This document shows positions 1 to 5,819 of a stretch of DNA of 5,819 nt, in pieces. The DNA comes from an uncultured Candidatus Altimarinota bacterium (GTDB lineage Bacteria > Patescibacteriota > Gracilibacteria > BD1-5 > JAGOOR01). The notes beneath the pieces are model-generated. The model did no database searches. It was not told where the DNA came from and was given only the letters and a program-made list of their open reading frames with translations. A program made the position numbers and the translations under genes. Position 1 is the first letter of the stretch, and the number at the start of each line of letters is the position of its first letter. Location: the NCBI GenBank assembly GCA_937920005.1, contig CALETF010000052.1, forward strand, positions 1-5,819. The letters are read 5' to 3'.

Positions 1-1
1 G

Positions 2-289
2 CTCGCCTACGCGAACCCGGAAGACATCCAAGATGAGAAGAAGCGCGCCGATGGCTACGGCCTCATCCGCGCGGTCCGCGACCTGCCCCACGACCGCGGC
101 GGCCGAACCCCGGCGATCGCCGTCACCGCCCACGCGTTTGACGGGCAAAAAGAGAAGCTGATGAAGGCCGGGATGAACGACTATCTGGCGAAGCCCATCG
201 AAGAGGATAAGCTGCACAACCTGCTGCTGCGCTACTACCTCGCCGAGCACGGTATCAACCCCGACACCGACGCGGCGGACAGCCGCGCA
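2..289 (+). other. Fragment encoding the C-terminal half of a BarA/GacS-type receiver domain (likely foreign or chimeric)
   Basis: The frame reads a typical receiver-domain end: TPAIAVTAHAFDGQKEKL (beta-4/alpha-4, with the switch Thr of TAH), then AGMNDYLAKPI with the conserved Lys after beta-5, then EEDKLHNLLLRYY. The match is closest in my memory to the receiver of BarA/GacS hybrid histidine kinases of gammaproteobacteria (AVTAHAMAGQKEK..., DYLAKPIEEE.LHNLLLRY). The phosphoacceptor Asp would lie left of the window, and the HPt domain that normally follows is absent. Bases 1-60 and 61-120 are about 62% and 80% GC, unlike anything downstream, and the piece contains no in-frame UGA. It is fused in frame to EF-G domain II, an arrangement I do not know from any protein family, so a misassembly is the simplest reading. 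Confidence 0.75.
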
Positions 290-1513
290 ACATCTGATGA
301 CGCGCCGTTTTCGGGTTTGGCGTTCAAGATTATGAACGATCCCTTCGTCGGCTCGCTCACCTTTTTGCGCGTCTATTCGGGTACGCTGACCAAGGGTGGC
401 TATCTGAACTCGGTCAAGGACAAAAAGGAAAAAATCGGCCGCATGCTCCTCATGCATGCGAACAGCCGTGAAGATATCGACGTCGCCTATGCAGGCGACA
501 TTGTGGCGCTTGCGGGGTTAAAGGAAACGACCACCGGCGATACTTTGTGCGCCGAACGCAACCCGATTATCTTGGAACGGATGGAATTTCCCGAACCGGT
601 GATCGAATTGTCGGTCGAACCCAAGACCAAGGCTGACCAGGAAAAAATGGGCATCGCGTTGCAGCGCCTGGCGGCGGAAGATCCGTCATTCCGTCTGCAT
701 ACTGACGAAGAGTCTGGCCAGACGATTATTTCCGGTATGGGCGAACTGCACCTGGAAATCATTGTTGACCGCATGAAACGTGAGTTTGGCGTTGAAGCTA
801 ATGTAGGTGCTCCTCAAGTTGCTTACCGTGAAACTATCACTCAGGTCGTGAAGGATCAGGAATTCCAATACAAAAAGCAGACGGGTGGTCGCGGTCAATT
901 CGGTCATGTCATCATCACGTTCGAGCCTATTACAGAAGCTATGCGTCAGGCTGAACCGGAAGAATACAAAGAGGAAAATCGATTTATCAATGAAATCTCA
1001 GGATGAGTTATTCCTCGAGAATTTATCCCCGGCGTTGAAAAAGGTCTCGATGCTTCGTATGCACGAGGTGTCATCGCTGGTTACCCTATGGTAAATGTTC
1101 AAGCGACTCTCACATTTGGTTCATACCATGATGTCGACTCAAACGAACTCTCATTCCGTATTGCTGCTTCTAAGTGTTTCCGTGAAGCGTCTAAGAAAGC
1201 GAAACCTATCCTCCTCGAACCTATCATGAAGGTAGAAATCAATACTCCAGAAGAGTACATGGGTGACATCCTCGGTGACGTCAATGGAAAACGAGGACAA
1301 ATCAGTGAAATGAGTGATCGTGGTATGGCTAAAATTATCCAAGCTCAAATTCCTCTCTCTGAAATGTTCGGATATTCTACAACTCTCCGATCAAACTCTC
1401 AGGGTCGTGCTACCTATGCTATGGAATTCTCTCACTACGCTCCAGTTCCTGCGAATATCACAGAAAAAATTCGTGCTGAACGAGGTGTGAAATTCGAAGA
1501 AGATGATGAATAG
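2..1513 (+). CDS. fusA: Elongation factor G, C-terminal part (domains II-V), partial at 5' end, with foreign 5' segments; UGA read as Gly
   Basis: One frame stays open from base 2 to the TAG at 1511-1513 if the TGA at 1004-1006 is read as Gly (503 residues, no start in the window). Residues from about 97 onward align with EF-G from domain II (SDDAPFSGLAFKIMNDPFVG) through III (GMGELHLEI, DRMKREF), IV (GGRGQFGH; tip GSYHDVDS with H376) and V (LLEPIMKVE, PLSEMFGYSTTLRS). EF-G is the cytosolic GTPase that drives ribosome translocation. The GTPase domain (about the first 300 residues) is missing. UGA codon 335 sits at the second Gly of the conserved Gly-Gly-Val-Ile-Pro stretch of domain IV. Residues 1-96 are not EF-G but a receiver-domain end. 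GC and codon use step down near 290 and again near 780-790, and only the last part uses UGA. I infer that only about 790-1513 belongs to the host genome. The EF-G assignment is very secure; the integrity of the frame is doubtful. A strong terminator follows. Confidence 0.85.
270..300. other. Composition and homology breakpoint: receiver domain to EF-G
   Basis: The receiver-like protein ends with an acidic linker, and EF-G homology begins at about 290-296 with the SDDAPFSGLAFK start of domain II. GC falls from 60-80% to roughly 50-60% across this point. The exact joint cannot be fixed by eye; the range is my estimate. Confidence 0.6.
740..800. other. Composition breakpoint inside EF-G (alphaproteobacterial-like to code-25 host)
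   Basis: Up to about 780 the EF-G codons are GC-ending and the protein resembles alphaproteobacterial EF-G (FKIMNDPFVGSLTF, SVKDKKEKIGRMLLMHANSR). From about 785 codons become T/A-ending (gaa gct aat gta ggt gct cct), and by 1004 UGA is used for Gly. The change falls in one of the most conserved parts of the gene (GELHLEI, DRMKREF, VGAPQVAYRE), where near-identical stretches from different organisms could be joined by an assembler. Confidence 0.55.
1004..1006 (+). other. In-frame UGA decoded as Gly at a conserved EF-G position
   Basis: The protein reads NEISG-[UGA]-VIPREFIPGV; other EF-Gs have Gly-Gly at this point (for example DIKGGVIPGEYIPAV in E. coli, from memory). The frame continues with perfect EF-G homology for a further 168 residues. 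This supports UGA = Gly rather than a stop or Trp. Confidence 0.9.
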
Positions 1514-1530
1514 GATTGCATCAACTGATA

Positions 1531-1571
1531 AACTCCCACTGAAAAGTGGGAGTTTTATTTTTGATTTTTTT
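1531..1571 (+). terminator. Rho-independent terminator after EF-G
   Basis: A perfect 10-bp stem (AACTCCCACT at 1531-1540 pairing with AGTGGGAGTT at 1545-1554) is closed by a GAAA tetraloop and followed by a T-rich tail to 1571. It begins 17 bases after the EF-G stop and 26 bases before the next start codon, so it separates EF-G from the SLH/protease unit. Confidence 0.92.
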
Positions 1572-1587
1572 GCTCTGATATTACAAT

Positions 1588-1593
1588 GGAGAG
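1588..1593 (+). promoter_or_regulatory. Ribosome binding site for the SLH protein gene
   Basis: GGAGAG lies 3 bases before the ATG at 1597 (the GGAG core lies 5 bases before it). It supports that ATG, which is also followed directly by a signal-peptide-like sequence. Confidence 0.6.
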
Positions 1594-1596
1594 CAT

Positions 1597-2340
1597 ATGA
1601 ATAAAATATTCTCTTTTGTATTCAGTGTTTCTCTCTGAATACTTCCTCTTTCATACGCATATACAAGTGATGATGCAGCTCGTGCAAATCTTATTGCTCA
1701 GGCTGGACTCATTGTTTCTCATGAAGATATAGCCTCATTTCGACTTGATGATTTTATGCTTCGCCAAGAACTCACTGGTACTGCTCTCAAGCTCGCATGA
1801 ATTGATTTACCTTCTGAGTATCAGTGTCGTGGTTATTTTACTGATGCACGATTTGATGCTCAGAGTAAAGATGCTTGGGTTTGTCGAGCTTTTGAAATAG
1901 GAGCTGATAAAGGATTGGTAACTAGAGCAAATACTTCTACTCGTCCTCGGGATATTGTTACACGAGCTGAGGCTCTGGCTATCATTGTACAAGCAGGAAA
2001 CATCCCACTTTCCCCAGAAAATTATACCATGAATTGGCTCAAAAATCAGTGATATGCTGATTGGCAAACAAAACTTCTTTCGTCGCTCCCTGACTGTCGT
2101 ATTTTCAATCATGGTATTGCTTGTGAAGATGGTAAAGATGGTAATATTGCTATGGGGTCATTTCGTCCTAATGCTCCTGCTACCCGTGCTGATGTTTTTG
2201 AATTTATGATGTATACTGAAAAAATGCAACAAGAGCAGGCAAAAATTTGTGCCAGCTATTTTGATATTTTTTCTGATGGAAGTGCTGAGACCTCTATTCT
2301 CAGTCTCGAAACTATAGCTGTTCAATGTCCTAATCTCTAA
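1597..2340 (+). CDS. Secreted protein made of three SLH-type repeats; three UGA-Gly codons
   Basis: Read with UGA = Gly this is a 247-residue protein ending in TAA; with the standard code it would be broken at codons 14, 68 and 152 (bases 1636, 1798 and 2050). The start is chosen from the GGAGAG upstream and an N-terminal signal peptide: MNK, a hydrophobic core to about residue 18, and likely cleavage after SYA (residue 21). The mature part looks like three S-layer-homology repeats. The first, at about 27-70, is degenerate (ANLIAQAGLI ... LRQELTGTALKLAG). The second, at about 77-133, has YFTDA, W94, GLVT and the hallmark VTRAEALAII. The third, at about 152-222, has YADW, GSFRPNAPATRADVFEFMM. 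SLH domains usually bind cell-wall polymers and keep proteins on the surface. Cys77/Cys96 and later cysteines could form disulfides outside the membrane (inference). No enzymatic domain is present, so it may be a structural or adaptor envelope protein. It probably shares a transcript with the protease gene 6 bases downstream. Confidence 0.82.
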
Positions 2341-2346
2341 TTTTTT

Positions 2347-4917
2347 ATGAAAAAACTTTTTCTTCTCTCTTTTATTACTGTTTCATTCAGTCTTTTTGCT
2401 GCTCCATCTCCTGTTGTTCAGGTGATTTCTTATAAAGAACCTCTTGGTATGTATTTTTCACTTCAAGGATGGGGGAGTGGTTCGATTATAGATGCACAAG
2501 GTCATATACTCACAAATAATCATGTGGTTGATGATGGATTTGGTGGTATATCGGATGATTTTAGTATTTGTCTCACTGATGATCCATCAGTTCCTCCTCG
2601 TTGTCACTATACGGCTTCTGTTATCGCTCGAGACATTGATCGAGATATAGCACTTTTGCAACTTGATTCTCTCGACATTTTTGGGCGTTCCGTGAGTTTC
2701 TCAAGTTTTGCGACTCTCCCTATTGATTACTCTTATACACCAAATGCTGGTGATAGCGTGATTGCTCGTGGCTATCCTTGGGTTGGTGCAAATACTATTA
2801 CGGAGACACAGGGCATTGTTTCAGGGACATATCTCTATAATAATAATACCTATATCAAAACTGATACCCTGATTGCTGGCGGTAATTCTGGCGGTCCACT
2901 TATTCGTGACGGTAAGATGATAGGCGTTAACACATTTCTCATTGGAGGCTCAGCTGACCCTGCTCTTGGATATTCTCTTTCTATCAAAGAAGCCCAGAGT
3001 TTTATACAGTCTGGTTTGGTTGCAACAGGGGGGCTTCAGAAAAATAGTCCTCAATTCGCTCCATTTTTACAAAAGATTGATGATTTTTCTCAGAAGAAGC
3101 AAATTGCAGATGCTTTGGTTACCTTCCAATTCCCTCAAAAATACAATATAACGACATATATACCTGGTTCGTATATTGATGGTCAGATAGCAGAAGAGAG
3201 CAATACTGCTGTGTATAATTTCTCTTTTCTTCACTTTAACACTCCGAAATTAACTACTCCCGAAGAAATACGATATTTTTTGGCCCGACAGTCATTTTTC
3301 CCATTCTTCCAAGATGTGAAATTTAAAACTGTGACTATAGGCGGTCAATCATTTTATGAAGTTGATACACTCGGAAACACTGGTGGAGATAAAACAAAAA
3401 CCCAGTATGTGTATTTCAAAATAGTAGATGGTACACACCTCCTCCTCCTCCAACTTTCAACGCCTTTTTCCAATGAGACGACGTATGATGCTATACAGCA
3501 AAATATTGCGGCATTTTTGGCTGGTATTCGTTTCCCAGTGCAATTTAATTTTGATTCTGCGGCTTCTGTTTCTGTTGATGATGCAAAGGTAACGCTTCAT
3601 CCTACCCGAGAGTCTCTGGTAGATTTCCGATCAAATTTCTTTCCATATGATGGAGTTATTTCTGGATTGATGGTCACATACGATGACCTTTTCTCCGTGC
3701 GGACATATCTTGGTAATCTCTGGAGTTATGCACAGGTAAGTATTGTTCCTAATTCTTTCTATACCGAAAATACGAGCGCATCAGAACTCTTAAATAAACT
3801 CAAAGAAGCACCTTATTTCTCAGAAAATACAGAATCAAATTTGATTACTTACAAGGGGCATGAGGGTTTCGTTGTGTGTGATAATAGTAGTTGGTCACAA
3901 GTGACTGATGAGAAAAATGCGACACATAGTACAGCATTTTGCGAAGTGATACTTCTTGTTGGACAAGATAATTCGCACTTTCTCTCGCTTATGTTCCTGA
4001 CGGATAAGAGAAAAAAATCTGATCTCTATGTCCTGATGAAGGAATATCTCGACGCACATGTTACTGTGGTAGATATGGGTGCGACTAATTTTGGATCAAC
4101 TGCAGTCAAGCTCTCCTACACTGATGTTGATAAACAGTCCCAGGAATTTCGCGATGCCCTCAGAAATCTCGTAAAATACGGTATTTTGTCTCCGAGACCA
4201 GTATTTGATGGAGAGCATCCGCTCACATGGGATGAGTATATCCGTCTCCATATCTGGGCTATTTATCACAAGCGCCTTTCTGATAACATCATACCTGGCG
4301 ACAGCAAAAGCCCAACTTTTGAGGCTATACTCAAAAAAATGCCAATTAATCGTCGTGCCTACGTCAATAGCGCCCAGAGAGATAATTTTGACCTGATTTT
4401 GAGTATGTATTTGTCGGGCGTTTCTCTTCCGAGCTATACTGAAGCCTCTCTTGATCAATTTAAGACACAAAAGGATACTCAATATCATGCTGAATGGCAA
4501 AAAATAGAAGATTTTGAATATCTCTACTTTAAGGGTCAAAAGATGTCACCAAATGGTTCTGGATATTACAATGTTGGTTACTATACCCCAGAATCATATG
4601 TCTCATACAATCCTGTCTCAGGCCTCTCCTATGAGCCTGTTCTTAGTAGTGATCCTATTAAATTTGGCTCTTATGAACCAACTGAGAAGGCTCGAAAAGC
4701 TCTCGAAGCTGAGCTTGAATGTACTCGTACATCTGTTCAGTACTTTTCTGCTCGTTGTTTTGAAAAACGACAGGAGTATGTCTGGTCGCTGTTGAGCTAT
4801 GATGTTCTCACAAAATGACAGGCTATAAGCTCTCTCTTACCATCGATTGATTTTGCTCTTTGGGATACTGAGCTAGCGAAGAAAAAAGAGGTGAAAATCG
4901 AAGAAGAATCGAATTAG
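2347..4917 (+). CDS. Secreted trypsin/HtrA-like serine protease with SLH-like C-terminal region; one UGA-Gly codon
   Basis: An 856-residue protein if the TGA at 4816-4818 (codon 824) is Gly; the end is then the TAG at 4915-4917. The start ATG gives a signal peptide (MKKLFLLSFITVSFSLFA, cleavage near 18-19); I see no Shine-Dalgarno, so translation may be coupled to the SLH gene that stops 6 bases upstream. Residues about 25-225 form an HtrA/trypsin-like protease with all three catalytic residues visible: H59 in TNNHVV, D100 in DRDIALLQL and S181 in GNSGGPL. No PDZ domain follows, unlike DegP/DegQ. Residues about 245-400 and 405-575 look like two related alpha/beta modules of unknown function. 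Residues 590-640 form an SLH motif (LSYTDV, FRDALRNLVKYGIL, LTWDEYIRLHIWAIY). The extreme C-terminus (YVWSLLSYDVLTKGQAISSL) again looks SLH-like and contains the UGA glycine. The likely role is an exported protease retained at the envelope; the substrate is unknown. The protease call is firm, the SLH call moderate, the middle modules speculative. Confidence 0.88.
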
Positions 4918-5669
4918 ATACATTTGCATACAAAAAGACCATTGTCGTAGACTGTGGTCTTTTTTGATTCAGGAAGTGAGACGATGTAGGGGAGTCGTGT
5001 AAAATAGGTTACCTTCAGATTCCATTTCTTGATAAAATTTTCATAAAAAAGTGACGTTGCTGTTTCAAACGATAATTTCTGGTCTTGCACAAGAGTATTT
5101 GTTTTTCGAATGCCTCTATCATCCCATGACCTTACTAAAATAGGGAAAGGGAGACTCATAATCATAATACCATTTCTTCTTATTTTTTTGAGTGCTCGTT
5201 GCATCATGTCGTGGGGATTCTCACAAATATCGAGAACATTGAACATCGTAACAATATCGTAGTTATATTTATTTTCTTCATCGTTCTTGTATCATTTTTT
5301 GTTGAGTATTTTTTGAAAAGTTATCGATGGTTCTTGGTAGTGTATCTCATCTACAAATGGTTCGAATTCTTGAGTAATTGAACCACTTCATGATCCTATA
5401 TCAAGCATTTTTTTATATCTTTTTTTCAGTAGGGATGTTATATTTTTTTTACCCAATAAATATGTATCGTATCCTAGTAAACCCATAATCGTGTAGTGGG
5501 GCATGTAGAGCACGCTCAAAATAACGAAAAATATGAATTTTATGCTATAAAAACTGCTTTCTTTTTTTTGGAAATCGAGAGCTTCTTTTTCTGTATTTTG
5601 TTTGACCCATGCCTTTTGCAAATCAGGATGTAGGTTGGTCTTCTCACATCAGTATTTCAGAGAATTCAT
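4914..5669 (-). CDS. DREV/METTL9-family SAM-dependent methyltransferase; three UGA-Gly codons
   Basis: With UGA = Gly (codons 7, 94 and 126; bases 5649-5651, 5388-5390 and 5292-5294) the minus strand encodes 251 residues ending in TAA. The standard code would split it into several unrecognisable pieces. Residues 88-96 are SAM-binding motif I, MLDIGSGSG, with G94 encoded by UGA. E113 (HYQEPS) sits at the end of beta-2 where the SAM ribose is bound. NVLDIC at 144-149 matches the NLLDRC of animal METTL9, and FTRLPYI at 223-229 plus YDNGLFVCK near the end match its FTRLPYL and DDAVFVLK. The segment before motif I (GLLGYDTYLL) also resembles METTL9 (GFLGRGSMFVF). Animal METTL9 makes 1-methylhistidine at His-x-His motifs; whether this homologue does the same is inference. 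The start is the first in-frame ATG after a TAG at 5766-5768, with no clear Shine-Dalgarno. A hydrophobic helix (about 57-75) may be a membrane contact or just part of the fold. The gene converges on the protease gene with a 4-base overlap. Confidence 0.85.
4932..4965 (+). terminator. Terminator hairpin for the protease gene, inside the opposing methyltransferase gene
   Basis: AAAAAGACCA (4932-4941) pairs perfectly with TGGTCTTTTT (4955-4964). The loop of 13 can form a short inner GTC/GAC stem (4944-4946 with 4950-4952), and the T-run reaches 4965. It begins 14 bases after the protease stop. Because the arm is A-rich on one side and T-rich on the other it could also act on the minus strand, but there it would lie upstream of the methyltransferase stop at 4914, which makes a minus-strand role less likely. 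Confidence 0.7.
5388..5390 (-). other. UGA encoding a motif I glycine of the methyltransferase
   Basis: The minus strand reads ATG CTT GAT ATA GGA TCA TGA AGT GGT, that is M-L-D-I-G-S-[UGA]-S-G. The position is the middle Gly of the Asp-x-Gly-x-Gly-x-Gly SAM-binding loop, which is Gly in nearly all class I methyltransferases. This is direct functional-site evidence for UGA = Gly. Confidence 0.9.
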
Positions 5670-5818
5670 ATTCTTGAGTATTGCTGTTTTGTGAGTATGT
5701 CAATAAATCAGACACGCTTTCTCGTCAAGTCATTTTTGGTTTGATGTTCAGGAAACGGGATTATACTATCTTTGTTTATTTTAAGGTCATCTATTAATAC
5801 ATCATTTTTATCCGCAAA
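5540..5818 (-). CDS. Possible 3' end of an upstream minus-strand gene of unknown function, partial
   Basis: If UGA is read as Gly, a minus-strand frame enters from the right edge and stays open to a TAA at 5540-5542 (92 residues, no ATG within its first 50 codons). The first 50 or so residues (for example DVLIDDLKINKDSIIPFPEH and RKRVGFIDILTKQQYSRI) have a protein-like composition and the other two minus frames are closed by TAA/TAG here. However, it would run about 130 bases into the methyltransferase gene in another frame, and the later residues are Lys-rich and shadow-like. I recognise no family. Alternatives are that 5670-5819 is an intergenic leader, or that the upstream gene is broken. 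Confidence 0.3.
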
Positions 5819-5819
5819 G

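Noticed and set aside
1088..1513. Stand-alone EF-G C-terminal fragment starting at 1088, implying a broken EF-G gene
   Set aside because: The interruption at 1004 is a UGA at a conserved Gly and the frame is otherwise continuous, so it is recoding, not a pseudogene.
1556..1590. Promoter with an extended -10 (TGATATTAC at 1576-1584) for the SLH gene
   Set aside because: Only 4 of 6 -10 bases match, there is no -35, and transcription would begin too close to the ATG to include the apparent ribosome binding site.
1807..2112. Minus-strand open frame of about 100 codons within the SLH gene
   Set aside because: It lies wholly opposite the SLH-repeat gene, has no recognisable domain, and disappears as a candidate once UGA is read as Gly on the plus strand.
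2152..2340. Separate small gene starting at the ATG at 2152
   Set aside because: It is the last third of the SLH protein; the GSFRPNAPATRAD motif belongs to the third SLH repeat, which begins upstream of this ATG.
3439..3450. CTC triplet repeated four times in the protease gene
   Set aside because: It encodes four leucines in a hydrophobic strand; too short to call a repeat element.
4096..4539. Minus-strand open frame of about 147 codons opposite the protease gene
   Set aside because: It is antisense to a well-supported protease/SLH region, and its protein has no recognisable motif; it is a shadow frame.
5698..5765. Promoter for the methyltransferase (minus-strand TTGACA at 5703-5698, TATAAT at 5765-5760)
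   Set aside because: Each hexamer is perfect but they are not partners: TATAAT lies upstream of TTGACA, neither has a convincing mate at 16-18 bases, and such AT-rich hexamers are common by chance.
5670..5765. N-terminal extension of the methyltransferase to the TAG at 5766, which would include a His-Thr-His motif
   Set aside because: The stretch has no ATG start and three UGAs in 32 codons; the His-x-His resemblance to METTL9 substrates is probably chance.
1..5819. tRNA or rRNA genes, CRISPR arrays, insertion sequences, attachment sites
   Set aside because: None seen on either strand: no spaced direct repeats, no transposase-like protein, no cloverleaf with a T-loop motif.

Overview
The window suggests a genome that reads UGA as glycine (genetic code 25, known from the candidate phyla Absconditabacteria/SR1 and Gracilibacteria/BD1-5 of the CPR). 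From about base 790 to the end, all four recognisable genes make sense only if in-frame UGA is read through. I count eight such codons: one in EF-G, three in the SLH protein, one in the protease and three in the methyltransferase. Two fall on glycines that are conserved across whole families: the Gly-Gly of EF-G domain IV and the second glycine of the SAM-binding motif I. TGG is used normally for tryptophan, so this is not the mycoplasma-type UGA=Trp code. I cannot choose between the two phyla from this window.

Layout. Bases 2-1513 form one uninterrupted frame, but it looks like three pieces. Bases 2 to about 290 are very GC-rich and encode the end of a BarA/GacS-type receiver domain. Bases from about 290 to about 780 have intermediate GC and encode an alphaproteobacterial-looking EF-G (domain II into III). 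From about 790 to 1513 the low-GC, UGA-using end of an EF-G follows. The first 790 bases or so are most simply explained as assembly chimerism or contamination rather than a real fusion. A strong terminator follows at 1531-1571.

Next is a two-gene plus-strand unit: a secreted three-SLH-repeat protein (1597-2340) and, six bases later, a large secreted trypsin/HtrA-like serine protease with an SLH-like C-terminal part (2347-4917). Both look like exported envelope proteins, so the protease may be held on or near the cell surface. This is inference.

On the minus strand, converging on the protease gene and overlapping it by 4 bases at the stop codons, is a DREV/METTL9-type methyltransferase (5669-4914), the family whose animal member methylates histidines in proteins. 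The protease gene's terminator hairpin lies inside the last codons of this gene. The right edge (5540-5818, minus) holds a further open frame of uncertain reality that would overlap the methyltransferase start.

The most interesting points are the recoding evidence, the DREV/METTL9 homologue whose catalytic-motif glycine is encoded by UGA, the SLH-protein/SLH-protease pair, and the chimeric left end. No RNA genes, mobile elements, CRISPR arrays or substantial repeats were seen.
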